The notes under the pieces are model-generated. The model was not told the DNA's origin and searched no databases. It was given only the letters and a program-made list of their open reading frames with translations. From positions 46,291,200-46,355,199 of the forward strand of contig CM050648.1 of NCBI GenBank assembly GCA_027574665.1: 64,000 bases of DNA, read 5' to 3'. This document shows positions 38,104-51,500 of this stretch, in pieces. Made by a program: the position numbers and the translations under genes. This DNA is from Rhynochetos jubatus. Lineage: Eukaryota; Chordata; Aves; Eurypygiformes; Rhynochetidae. The first letter of the stretch is position 1, and the number at the start of each line of letters is the position of its first letter.

Positions 38104-38970
38104 AGAGAATTGTCTTCCTTGTTCTATGTCGGCCGCTGCAGCCCGCTCCGGGAGCGAGAGGCACAGGGGGAGCCGCAGCCACAGTTGGCTCCTTCCTCCC
38201 TCTTCCCCCAAGTCATCATCACCATGTTGCGTTTGCCTGTCACATTATACACCGCCGAGGTCTTTGTGGGTCCTTTCATTTAAAGCGATCGTGCGCACAA
38301 ACACACCCTGCCGGGTCGGTGTCGTTCTCCTCCTCCGTCGGCGTTGTACCCCCATCCCCATCCCCGGGCCGCCGCGGCGGGTTTGGGCTGGGCTATTGTC
38401 CCGCCGCCGCCGCCGCCGCCGCCGTCGCTCCGGCCATTGTGCCCGGGCCCCGCCGCTCCGGGCAGCGGCCCCCCGCCGCCGGCGGGGCTGATCGATAGCG
38501 CACGGGGGTAGCCCGCCTGGCACAAAGCCAAGCGTGGCGCCGGTCGGTGCTTTGGGGGGGGGTTGTGGGGGGGGGGGTGTTCCCCGGGATAGCGGTTGCT
38601 GCTTTTTTTTTTTTTCCCTCTTTTATTGTTTATTATAATTTTATTGTTAGCCCGCAGCCCCCGAGCGGCACGAATGTGCCTGGGCTGGCTGCGATAGTAA
38701 CGGCGGCGGGGAGAGGATGCTCAACAAAGGGAGGGGGGGGAGAGGGTTCCGCACGGCCGAAGGAAGGGTGTATTTCGGTTCCTCTCTCGGGGCTTTGCAG
38801 GAGTCTCGCGGCCGTAAGGCTTGGAAGGGAGCGGGCTGCGCTCGGGCGGCGCGGCGTGCCCGGGCAGGCGCGGCGGAGCGCGGCGCCGGGGCTGGCGGCG
38901 GGAGAGCGGTTCCGCTCGGTGGCGGCAGGTTTTCCTCTTCGAGAAGATGGGGACTGGTGGCTGCAAGTAG

Positions 38971-41900
38971 GTTTTGCCTATTGAACTCTCCTAATGTATC
39001 ATTATTCTTACTCCTGATGCTCCGGGTCAGGCAAGCTAAGCTGCTTTTGTCTGTGCGTGGGGCGGGCGGGGAGGGGGGGCTGGGAAAGGAAACCCAGCAG
39101 TTAAAAATATTCCTGCCTGGGCATTTGGCTTGGATGAGCAATATTCTCTTCTTCTTTTTTTTCTTTCTTTTTTTTTTTTTTTTTTTGAGTGGCAGCCTGT
39201 TCTGACCTAGCGGGAAGGTTGCTGGTTGGCGCAGCGAAGGGGGCCGCTTGGCAAGTGTGCTGGGCTGGGTTGTGACGTAGGGGAAATCTGCCTCTATGAA
39301 GTCATAAACCTGGGCATTCCCAGGGGCCGGCTCCTATTTGCCCCCTTGTCATCAGCGCCGTCGTGGCTGCCAGGAGGCAGAGGTGGGAAATTAATATTCA
39401 GGAGTTTATAGATAGGAAGGCTGAAAGTGAAAGAGCAGCCCTGGACGGGGTTTGTTCCCCCGCTCTGGGTTTACTCACCAGTGTTCTAGGTCTGCCTATA
39501 GATCCAGGTTATGTGATGGATGTCCGTTCTGCCCTTAGATGACTGATGGCTAATCCCTGACCCCAGAGGGTACGGTACAGACAATTTATAACAAAAACGT
39601 TGCCTAAAGCAGAGGTCTGCAATTAGGTTGGTATTTTTTAATCTCTCTTCTGCTTACCAAAATAATTTTTGAGAGCCAGTAGGCAAGATTGTTTATTCCT
39701 AAGATGGTCCCGTTCACTGCAAGTTCAAAACTGCAAGGAAATGCTGCAGTTTTTAAAATTACATTGACTACACTACTAAATAAAAAGGCTAACCATAATT
39801 TTACGTGATGGAATTAAAAAATTGAGTGCTTTTCTGGGCCTCTGAAACACAAGAGTAGATGATAATCACCTTGTCTATTTTCTCTCACCTTTGCTAGGCC
39901 ATGAAAGCCTGGAGTTCAATCTTGCATCCCCTCTTTTATTTTAAGATCAAATAATCAAAAATTTTTTCCTTCTTTTTTTTTTCCCCCCTTTATAGATTTC
40001 AGTCAGAGGATGAGCACCTTGCTGGTCTTACCTTTGTTCATTTGGGGGAATCATACCCTCAATTGTGAACGTCTCTGTATGTCTCTCTATATATATTTAT
40101 ATTCATACAGAAGTAACTAACTTTAGGTAGCTTAAGCAATCCTTATTTTATTAGGATGCCTGCTGACAAAATCAAGAAAGGAAAGTCGCCATGGCCTGTA
40201 AGCAATTCCCCAGTATCTGTAGGCTACTTGAAAAATGACATGTAAACCCTTACAGGAAAGGTCTTGGATGGAGGTAAAATTTCCTCCACAACACCAACTT
40301 CAGTCTGTTGTTCAACATACATGAGAAAAGGTGAGACTCAGTACTTTCATTCAACATTCAGCTTAGAGAAACAAATGCCGCCCCTCTCCTAAACCCATGA
40401 ATCTGGTGCCACTATCCCATCCCAAATGGCAGGGGAGTATTTGAGTAGACCCGCAGGGTGGCAATGGCTTGTATGAGCTATGGCCAGGGCAGGGGCAGTG
40501 CTTGGAAGGCTTGGAAACAACCCGTTTGACAGAACGGGGGTGCAGCCCCTGGCCCGGAGAAAGCCAGTGGCAAAGCTTCTAGTCACTTTGAGGCCTAGGA
40601 TTTCACCCACCCAGGAATGATAAGTTACAGGAAGAAATATTGGATTTTCATCAGACAGTAATTGTTGGTAAGCCTTAAAAGCCCATTCTCTCATTTATTT
40701 AACTCTTACTAATTTTCTAAGAGTTTATTAATTTATGACCATTTAGAAACATCCCCACTGGTTTTTTTTTTTCCTGTTTCATTGTTATCCCATACATTTG
40801 AGGTTGTCTGTTCTGCAGAGAGAGCCATGAACAGTAACATCCCCAACCTGTGAATCTCTCCCTCTTCTTGTCCATCACTTGATCTCACCACAGGTAAAAG
40901 CAATTTCAGTGTAAAATTAATCACTGCTGGCAGCGTGAGCGCTCCCTCTGCAGTAACAGGATGGGTAAAATGACAAGTTGGACTCTACAGTCACAAGCTG
41001 GTCAAAAATAAGCAAATATTCAAATACTTTGCTAGGAATTATTCTCTCCTTGAAGCTTTAAGATTTGCTGCTCAGCTTTGCTGTCAGCCAGAGAGATTTG
41101 CTCCTGATGGTGCTGTAATCCACTGCTGCTGGTAATTAGACATCATTACTGCTGCGTTAAAGGGAAAGAGAGAAGGAGAGAGGACAGGCTGGGGCTAATT
41201 AACTACTTGATTCTAATGAAAGAAAGAGAGCCTGATAGCAACTGGGAGGTTGCACCGGAACAGGCTAGATGTACAACACAGACTTAATTGAAGCAGGGGT
41301 GTCTTGCAGTCTCACAGTAGCTGAGGCTTGGTCTGCTTTCATATGCTGTGGGCAGTAGCACACGAGGTATTATTCTGTTTCTCCCTTGCCTGGTTGGTAG
41401 GTAGCTCAAAATCACAGGCCTCTGTCTTCAATACCAAGTTTAAGCATGCCAGCAAGGAGAATGCATAGATGACTATGTGCCGGCTTGATCTATTTTATGG
41501 GTATGGTCTCCTCAAAAGCATCAGAAACGAATCAATTTCGGAACGTTCCCATCCCTCTGTGGCCTAGGAGATGCACTTTTGGTCACCAGGCAACAACATC
41601 CCCTGCAAAACAGCCATTTTAGGTCCAGAGCGGGACAGCACACAGTAAGGTATTCCTGTGTGTGACCCAGCGAGTATCTCACTTCTGCAGCTTTTCAGAT
41701 CGTTATTGTCATAGGTTTTCTTTCATTAAGCCCAAGCTGCACTTTATGAAAACAGTGAAACTATGCCTAGCTGCATAAACGTGTTAGGCCAACAAATATG
41801 CCAAATGGCTGACAGTATTGACTTCTAATGGTTGGTACTCATGATCCCTAGGGATGTGTGGAACTAATAATTCTAGTCTAATATCTTTTCCAATCATTTA

Positions 41901-44814
41901 CATGATTTTTATAGTGGATTTTTTGGTGTGTATTTCCTGCAGTTCTTTAACAAACTATTTTTCGATTGGCAACTTGAAAACAAATTTCTTTTCACTACTT
42001 GTCTTTCACTTGCTTGAGGTTGTCCATAGACACAAATATGGCTCCTAAAACCAGCCTTGATTTAAAAATAAGTTATAAAATAATGGCACAAGCTGTATTG
42101 GTAGATTCTAAGCAGAAATTTCCTTTAAAAAAGAAGGGCCAAAATGACTGAGGAACACATCTCAAGTATAGATTTTACATGATATTAGCAAACTAATAGA
42201 ATATAACCTCAAAGGCCAAGTTTGGACTGGTTTTATGCCATTATTAATTTGGAATGACTCTACTGACGTTAATGAAATCACAGGCTTAATGTATGAATTT
42301 CCCTGTGTCGCCTTTCATATTTTCCAGCTATAAGCATAGAATGAACTTTCATTCAGAAAGCAAATTTTGTTCAGTTTAATTGAATCTTTAGACCCTCCAG
42401 GAGGATCTGGTAGCTCTTGGATTGCTGCTAGCAGGCCAGTGAGGCACTCTGCAGGTGCAGGGCCATGCTACTGAATCTGATTACAGGATTTAAAGCTTAA
42501 AATTCTAGGCCAGTCAGTTCTATGGCACAGGGTGTATCCCAGCCCACCTCTTGTTCTGTTTGCAATGAAGATGTTTGTAGGTGGACGTATGAGTTTATGG
42601 TTCGTTTGATTTTATATAAATTACTTTGTTGATGAACAATGGAAGAAAAAGATCACAGTGCAAGTAGCTTATGTGTCAAAATATGGTGCTTTAAATTATC
42701 TTATGTTTTAAATTGTTCATTATTTTAGGGCATTTTATAGCACTCTGAAAACACACTGCTTTGCTTCATTGCATTTCTCCCCATTTTTGTAGCCATCAAT
42801 TAAAAAAAAAGAATAAAAGCGTTTGTCAAATATATATTGGTAGCTCTGTAGCCTACTGAACTGCCAACACATAACGGCAGTAAGTACCACAGAAAGGTGA
42901 TGCTGAGGGTGAGCTATAATTTATCCCAAGGTACAATTCTGCGGCAGTTTACAGTCCCGTTAAATGCACCTTCTAGGCTCAGAAGTGGTAATCGAGCCCT
43001 GCCGTATCCGTCCCGTTTTAACTGCCTGCCACATATTCCATAACCCCTGTTCAGCTCTGCTGGGCTTCAACTCCTCCGGTTGCCCGCAGCCTCTGCCGTT
43101 CGCAGACCTCCCGATGGACTCTCTGAGAAGGGATGCTGGTGAATCAGGCAGACAGTGCTGGAAAATGGTCAGAGCAGATGGAACAAAAACGGTGTTGTTG
43201 GCAACTCTTAATGCAGGCATTCAATGAAGTGTTCCTGAATAAAGAGAATAACTCCGTCCTGAAATTTAAAAATGTTAAAGCGGCCATATGTAAGATGCCA
43301 TCGCCACATGCGTGTGTGAGAGAGAGGCAAAGGGAGAGGAGGGTCTGAGATTTCCTGGTGACGGTGTTGAGCTAGAATTTTCCAAAGATAGGTGAGCCAA
43401 AGAGAGCAAATTTTTTAAAAGGGTGCACTTAAAAGTGGCCCTCTGTAAAAGCTAATGTTATCGTTACTTTAGAAAAATTAAATAGGTGTAGCAATACCGT
43501 ACAGAAACTACTACTGCTGTATCCATCCCATATATACCCGCATATAGTGAGAGACAGGATGACAGATTCAGTGCTATCGCCTGCTAAAGGCCAGGCTTGT
43601 AGCTTGAAAGCCCGAAGCTTTCCCGTGATCCAAAATAGAAACTCACAGTGTAATTTTCATGCTGTGAAGCTTCGCCGCAAAGACGGAGGTGAGAGCGAAC
43701 TTGGTTCTTCAGGGTCTTACCCGCTGCCTCTTGTCAGTGAAGCTGCCCTGGATTCAGTCATGATGCGGCGCGGTAGGGACATACAGCTCAAATGTAGCGC
43801 GTTGAAGTCAAAACCACCAAATAGCTCAGGCACTTCAGCCCTGATTTTCGTCAGAGGTACCGAGTGTTGTTTCTGTGGCTACATAGCTATGTGATCAGTG
43901 AGAAGTAAGCAGGCGTTTGCTGGCAGGTTACTGCTAGAATAGGCTGATAATGCTTCAGTACAGCATAATGGAACTTTTCCTGATCTTTTTATGGGGATAG
44001 CTTCTTTCCCTGACTTTTGAGGTGATCGCCATTGCTCTTGTTCAACACTCTAGGCAGCAAGGAGAGACAATCCACAGAGAGTACACACAGAAAGACTCCA
44101 TGCAGAGAGGGCTTACCGTGAACACAGGCCTCGGGGAAGAGGGCTGGTGCTCGTGATGGACGAAGGGGGGAGTTAATGATTCAAATTTTGTTTTACGCTA
44201 CAGAAATAAATTAAATGTGGCTGACATTGAATGGCGAGTTTTGGTCTGCTGTTGAAAGGAGGCAACCAGCAGCTGTTGGGTTTGGTCTGAAGGAAGCTAT
44301 TTGGGTCCTGGTCTTTCCCCATATGCAGGATACACCTGCCGAGAGTTTGCTGGTGAAAGAGGAACAAAACAGGCTGGGCAGATGTTGAAGAGAGATATAA
44401 ATGAGGTAGATGTGGAGAAAGATTATGAGACACCGTGGCAGGAAACACTCTCCAGGAGGATCCTACCAGATTCTGCAGCCTCTCGTGCACCACAGAGCAT
44501 CACAGGAGTCTTTTGTTCCTCACTGAGTTGATCAACACAGCCTCCAAAATGAGTAGAGCTTTCCAGGACGTGAAAGGTGTTTCCATCTTGTATATGTAAT
44601 TTTAAAACTGCCAGAAGCCTCTCTGACTTTAGAAAACTCTGGAGATATTAGCTGGCACATGAGAGTTGTTTGCATTGTCCTACAGCAGCAGTGAAAGTGA
44701 TCCTGTAGCTTTCTTAAATTACCTTTTTGTTCTCTTTAAATAGATGAGCCTCAAAACCTTGTATTTCCACTAGCAAGGTATTTTTAAATGGTTTATAAAC
44801 ATAAAATATCCAGG
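38971..44814. other. Intron stretch, no exon recognised
   Basis: GC falls quickly after 39.4 kb. A pyrimidine tract of mostly T lies at 39146-39186. A repeat-free block at 41085-41240 holds two TAATTA cores, consistent with an enhancer but unproven. A CpG-richer patch at about 42.94-43.9 kb carries open frames up to 115 codons (43547-43894) that I do not recognise. Confidence 0.55.
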
Positions 44815-45550
44815 TAGGCATTGCTGAGCACAAATACAGGCTGGGCAGAGAATGGATCGAGAGCAGCCCTGAGGAGAAGGACGTGGGGGTACTGGTGGGT
44901 GAGAAGCTGGACATGAGCCGGCAGTGTGCGCTGGCAGGCCAGAAAGCCAACCGTGTCCTGGGCTGTATCCAGAGAAGCGTGGCCAGCAGGTCGAGGGAGG
45001 GGATTCTCCCCCTCTGCTCTGCTCTCGTGAGACCCCACTGCAGTACTGTGTCCAGCTGTGGGGACCCCAACATCAGAAGGATATCGACTGGTTGGAGCGT
45101 GTGCAGAGGAGGCCACAAAGATGCTCAGAGGGCTGGAGCCCCTCTGCTATGGGGACAGGCTGAGAGAGTTGGGCTTGTTCAGCCTGGAGAAGAGAAGGCT
45201 CTGGGGAGACCTTATAGCACCTTCCAGTACCTGAAGGGGCTACAAGGAAGCTGGGGGACTTTTTACAAGGGCCTGTAGTGACAGGACGAGGGGTAATGGG
45301 TTTAAATTGAAAGAGGGTAGATTTAGATTGGATATCAGGAAGAATTTCTTCCTGGAGAGGGTGGTGAGGCACTGGAGCAGGTTGCCCAGAGAAGCTGTGG
45401 ATGCCCCATCCCTGGCAGTGTTCAAGGCCAGGCTGGATGAGGCTCTGAGCAACCTGGTCTAGTGGAGGGTTTCCCTGCCCATGGCAGGGGGTTTGGAACT
45501 GGATGATCTTTATGGTCCCTTCCAACCCAAACCATCCTGTGATTCTATGA
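44815..45550 (+). mobile_element. CR1 LINE, 5'-truncated, with decayed reverse-transcriptase tail
   Basis: The longest CR1 copy here. The plus strand reads the C-terminal end of CR1 ORF2 (VLVGEKLDMSRQCALAGQKA, then LALV-type motif [11 protein letters not shown]) from 44883. Frameshifts in the WGPQH-like region move the reading into other frames by 45060. The 3' UTR ends with CATCCTGTGATTCTATGA at about 45550. The product would be non-functional. It lies in NOL4 intron 1 in the same direction as the gene. Confidence 0.95.
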
Positions 45551-48500
45551 TATCCAGGAAAGACTTGCTAGAAGTTATGGCACTGAGCAGTCTTCAGGAT
45601 GCAAATGGATTTTCTTAGCGATGATAACTTTATCACAGATAGTTGTACAGGCTTCAAACTGCTTATCCTCTGCAAGCTGCAAAACCTGACAGTTACAGAT
45701 GTTCATCTGCAGGGATTAAAGCTAGTTGTTGAAATTGAATTGTAGGGTTTCAATCATTTAGCTGTGTGTGTGGATACTCCTCAACTTAAGGGGCTATCTA
45801 TAGTGAATGTTTTACTTAATAAATCTGATCTATGTTAGAGTTAACCTCAAGTTAAGACTTTTTCCAGAAATAAATATTCTGTATAGACCTGAGACGACAA
45901 TTTTTATTAAATGACCTACTTGAGCCTAGGATGAAACTCATTCAACCTTTTTCACTTGAGAGCCTATAATTAAGCTCCTCAGGGAAATGAGAGGTTATAT
46001 ATGTATTATATTGCCAGTAAGATCCGTATGTCTGGAAATTTTGTAAATTTTGTTACCCCAAAGTTTTTAATACAACAAGAGATGGATGTGATAACATTTT
46101 GCCTATATGTATGAAAATTTAGGGGGTGAGATCACTTGTACTTAAATGATTTATGAACTCTAACTGAAAGTACAGTTTTAAAATGAGTATGTCTTGTGGT
46201 TGCTCTGTTTGTTGCCTCTGGATTCATACATACCACTGCCAATACTGCCAGGTGGATTCTGCACAAAACTTCTGTTCAAGGCAGATCCAGAGCTAAAGTG
46301 CCTGTCACTAAATCGTGACCTATCTGTAGGGTAAGCAGCATTGCATTGGCATGTGGGACATCCAACTTTTGAATGGACTAGTGCTCACTACCCTGAGCTG
46401 ACAGAAGATAGTAACAAGCAAGTAATTATACAATTATTTAGATACATCAACAAAAGAACAGCTGAGGTATGGCCAGAGGTTTCAGCAGTCAGGAAAGACA
46501 AGGAGTATAAAAAGGTTTCACAGAACTTAATTTTTCAGCATTTATCTTCTCTGTTGTGGGCAATGAGGAAATACCTGTCCCTGGTTTATGTTTTTTGGAG
46601 GATGAAATTTAAGAATGAATGGTCAGAAATAGAGGAATAGAAAAAGTAAGAGGATCGCATATCAAGATACTATATTGCAGTGCATCACTGGGAATAATAC
46701 AAATTCAAGAACACTAGAAAACTTAAGAATGGAGTAACTAAAATACTATATAAAATATAGAATTTTCCACTATATGCGGCAGTGATACTGGAGGATTGCC
46801 AAAAATGCATTAGAAAGAGGAAAAAATGTGGTAAAGGTAGTTCATAGAAATGACAGACCCGTGAACTTTATTTCAAAACCAGACCAAAAAAATCAATAAG
46901 AAAATAATTACAAATAGAGTCATTAAGTGCCAATATGAACTATGCCTGGTTGGTGCAACTAGTTGAAATTTTGTAAGGGTTAATTATGTTCCTCTCACCT
47001 GTCATGTTCAGAAGTTTTAAAAATAATTTTCAGGTGAAACTGTGGTTCTGACTTCTTAAATTAAACCAATCTGATACTGACTTTACTGAAGCAGGGCTGA
47101 AACTTCGGCTGTGATGGCTGGTGGAGAGTTAGGAAACCATAGGAAGTGTTTGAGAGGGATACAGATGCAGTCCAATGGGCGTATATACACACAGATAAGT
47201 ATGTATACATATATACACATGAAACTCAGACAAGTGAACGGGTTTCAGCACTGGATGGAAATGCAAATTAATTATGTTAAACAAGTCAAGGAAGAATTGG
47301 GAGGGAAAGTAGAAATATTATAACAAAGGAAAAAAAGGAGAAATCATAGCAGGCAGAATTCCCTACAGATCATTGCCAGATAATTTAAATTTTATGCCAT
47401 TGTGACATTAGCTTTTTGAAAGGAAAGGAGGAATTCAAGCTTTTCAATCACATTTAAAATGTATAAAGCAAGTATAGTATCTCAAGGGAAATATTTAGGA
47501 ATAATTTCAAACAAATCAATAAGTGTATCTTCAGTGAGTATAGCAGGACTAACAAAAGTCAGTGTTAGGAAAAGTATAGACAATAATATTGAAAACTTAT
47601 TCTTTTCATTAATTAAATGGTATGTCTTTGTCTTTAATAATATGCTTAATGTATTTACCACATATCTAAAAGGTCATGACAGATGAAAGGTCGAGGGTAG
47701 GTAACTGAGCTAATTAAAGATAAAGGGTTCACATAAGAGAAGTAGATTTTAGTGGTTATATCACCCAGAAAGATGAACGTTAAGAGAAAACGCCCAGTAG
47801 AAACCAGACACGTAAAGAGGTAGAAAGAAGCTGAGAGAAATGGTGTGGTGTAAATAGTGATGAAGAGCAGAGGGTAAAAATTCAGCAGCCACCCTTTTTA
47901 ATCCTATTCCATCTTCTAAGACTCTTTTGACAACCATCTCGAAAGGTAAATTCAAAGCTAGGCTGTTGTTTTATAACTCGTAGTGTTGGGAATGGGAAGT
48001 CTGCATTGCAGCCCCTAGAGAAACTCATTGATTGATTCAGCCAAAACTTCTTCCAAGGATTTTACAAGAGAATGATAGCTCTGTGGCTCTCCTAAGGATG
48101 TAGTATGCTCTTTACGTCAGTTCGGCTTTGCTGGCTGGAGCAGAAGTGAGGACAAGGTCATGTTCCTGCCCTTCCTTCCTGCTCTGTGCCCCTGGGAGTG
48201 CGGGCATTGGTGATGGCACTTACGTGCCTTGCTGTTACCTGGTCTCTTGCAGCACCTTTCCAGGTGTTTTCCTGTAGAGCATCAATCAGGGTTAGTCACG
48301 TTCCAGCTCTTACAGTCAACTTTTGGAGTGTGGTGAAATCCCAGCATCTTCCCTTCTGAAATTTTAGCAGTACTGGTGGTCTCAGCCTTCACGCTTTTGT
48401 TTCATGCACAGATTATTAAGTTTTAGGTTGTTCTTAGGTTGCCTGAAGCTAGCAGAGGAAAATAATTTGGTCATTACTGTACAACGCACCTGGACGCACC

Positions 48501-51500
48501 GTATTTTGTTCAGAGGTTTATTTGTTTATTTACAAATTACTGAGCTCTCAAACATGTTGTGCAGACTCCCTTGGAGACTGGGACTAGATGGTTTGTTGGT
48601 CTCTGTAGCTTGTTGGTGTAGTATTACTAGTGTGGAGGAAGGAAGACGACCATCAGGTTTCTGAGCTCCAGCTCTATCCTACATGGACCAGTGCATGAGA
48701 TTACAGTGATTTACACAGAAAGTTTGTGATGAACCTCCTCTGTTTTCCCATTTACTCCACTTGTGGAGAGAAGTAACGTGATGTTTTCACCTTCATATTT
48801 TTGCCTACTTGTGCTAGGATTTTTTTTTTTTCTCCCAATGTTTGTTGCAACTATTACCAAACTCTTACTATGGTGGAAAGAAAAGGAAAAAAGAGCAGAA
48901 TTATTAAAGAATTAACTGCAAATATTAGAAGAAATTTTCAAATTATGACAATTTCTGGAAGACTTTGCTTTTGACCAGTCTGACCAGCAAGTGTGGCATA
49001 TATCTAATAAGATTACTCGTCCCGTTGCATTTCTCAAGCAGTGGAAAACAATGAAGAATGTAACTCATTCTTTTCTCCCTTAATCTGGACACAGTCATAA
49101 TTTTTTTTTTCATGGCATCTTTTGATAACCTTTATCTTTTTACATTCTGAGAGTTCAGCAAAGCCCCACGGCCATGGTTGCCATAATACTAAAGTATCTA
49201 ATTCGTAGCAAGCAAACAGCTCACGTTTCTTTTTAATAAGTGCTGTATTCCAATTCCAAGCATCCGTCTAAAACCTGTAGTTCAGGAAGACCACATCTGT
49301 TGGCTCCTTTTTGGCTCAATTTGGGCTTAGCCAACAAGGAGATGGAATAGTAAGTTCTGTATAGATGCAGCAGCATAAACCAGAACTTCTCCAAAAGATG
49401 TATATTTTGGACTCCCTGGAATTTAACCCTGCCTTTTTAGAAAACCTACACAAATCCTCAGCTTTGTTTTACCAGTGCGCAAGGCTCGGTTATCATTGTT
49501 TTGGTGTAACTGAGAGCTGAGTTGGGCATATGGTGAGCTTCCAAGGAGTTAAATTTGCACCAAAGCAAATAATGAAGCAATGTAAATAAAGCTAGATCTG
49601 GAGCTGAATAAAGCTTCTTTCCTCCTTTTTAATTGCCCTTCTCCATAGCAAATTCTAATGTTCTCTTCACACTAGCCCAATTTTGGCAAGATACATTGGA
49701 CTTTGAGGAAACTGAAAAGATTGTTTTACCTGTATTCCTGCTTGAATCCCTGCATTTGCAACCTGAACCAAAAGGACTGTTTTCAAAAACTGAGCAGGAA
49801 AAAACATTCTTAAATAGGTAAAAGCGGGTCAAACTTTATTAATAGTAATAAGTAGAACAATTTAATTAATAGAATTCTAATAAACTATGTCTTTTCTGCT
49901 ACTTACTGTTGAACTTTAATGAATTTATAGGTAATTACCAGATTTTTTTAAAATTAATTCTTAAGAAATGTAAAGTCAGGGAAATTTTCACTTATGAAGA
50001 CTTCCAAATGTAACAAATTTGGATTATCATTTTGCCATACTTTGAAAGTGAGCAAATAACGTAAAACATAGATGGTTCTGTGAAAGTGTTTTAAAAAGAA
50101 TTGTTAATTTGCGTAATAGATCCAAAGGTTCAACTAACAAGCTGAAAAACAGTAGCTGTAGGAAGTTGGAAGGAGCCAATCTGGTGAAATCTGTGAGGCT
50201 TTGAAGGGCCAGTTCTGTCATCCGAAATTGCGCTGGATGAAATCCCCTCGTGGGAAAGGACCAGCAGAAGGCCTGAGAATCTTTTTTTTTTTTTGGCACA
50301 GAGGTTCTGCCCCTGTTTGGAAGACGTAATGCAGTCCCTGGGAGATGCTTAGGCTTTGTAATGGCTAGTGCGCAGGCGAGGAGTCCACCCACAGCGCCTC
50401 CACCACGTGCACCCAGTACCCAGGTGGGTTGCTGTTGCTTGACAGGGTGGCAATGACCGAGTTCTGAACAGGATATGTTCAGTTGAAGTTCTTCTGTAAT
50501 TTACTTGTAACTGCTCTCCACTTTTGCTGCGGTATGTTCCAGTGTGCTAGTCCAGTGCTTAGTTGTACAGACATGTTTATAAAATGTGTAAGCATATCTA
50601 GAAAGGTTTAATTACAGCCAGGCCAAATTGAGCTGAACAGTAATAATAGCAGCACCCTGCTCCCACCTCTTTGGTTATCGTCTTCTGCCAGGTCAGACTT
50701 GGGCTGATCACCATGCACTGTACGGACAGCTATCATCTGTTGTAGAAAACCTCATATTCTGATTGTTTAGGTAGGGAAAAAACAAACTAGGGAACAAGCT
50801 CCAAGTTTGTCCTTTAAGACAGTCCTTAACTCCTTTAAGACTAGTCCCAAGACTAGTCCTTTCAATTCTCCGTATATTTAAGTCGATTAAAAGTGCATTC
50901 TTTCCCCTTCCCAGCTAAACATGCACATACAATTACCCTCAATTGCACTGTTGAGGTGGTTTGTTTGCTGGTTTTTAAGTAATCTCCCTTTTCTACGGAT
51001 TTTGTGTTAGGACATACGCTACGGGGAGAATTCAGATCTCTTTCTGTTTTCCCTGCCTCTTTGAACCAGATTTGCTTTAGAGAAACCCTGCTTCTAATAA
51101 GAGTGAAAGTGAGATGAGAGAACAAGTGGAGTAAAGTGTTAAAGCCAATCAAGTATAAACAAACTTGGACTTAATAGCTTCCTAGGAGCTCATCCTAAAA
51201 CAAGAAAGGCAGCTTTGGGAGAGGTGGAGGCTGGGGAAAGTAAAATAAGACCAAAAAAACACATACTATACATTTCATGATTATAATAATATAACTTGAT
51301 GAAGTAAACCAGGTAAAAGAAGGCTGATGCTTCCTGTTAATTTGGTAAGACAACTACTATTGGTCTTCAAAACCAGCATTTTTGCAGCTAAGCATACCTG
51401 TTGGCCACCTGGAAACACAGAACAACCGTAAGATATTAACTACATAAAACTTAAAACTGGAAAACGTGAGGAAAATGAAACACGATGGTTTGGTTTAATT

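Larger units (their letters stand above)
34730..38970 (+). promoter_or_regulatory. NOL4: Large CpG island holding the NOL4 promoter, leader and first coding exon
   Basis: CpG is strongly enriched across about 4 kb, in two dense blocks (about 34.7-36.4 and 37.0-39.0 kb) joined by a less dense leader-like segment. The NOL4 start codon lies in the second block. The island carries GC boxes, two RFX X-boxes (35889-35902 and 36019-36032), a long G tract and short tandem repeats. No TATA box is apparent, as usual for such promoters. A precise transcription start cannot be placed. A start around 36.1-36.5 kb with a leader spliced at 36939 is my inference. Long open frames on both strands (up to 458 codons) come from high GC content. 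Confidence 0.85.

Noticed and set aside
37309..38211. 300-codon minus-strand frame across NOL4 exon 1
   Set aside because: It is antisense to the recognised exon and includes translated homopolymers (Gly and Trp runs from the C19 and CCA tracts). Not a gene.
45073..45525. 150-codon minus-strand frame, with similar frames at 7743-8051 and 56771-57067
   Set aside because: The same antisense peptide recurs wherever a CR1 tail occurs. It is the reverse strand of the CR1 3' region.
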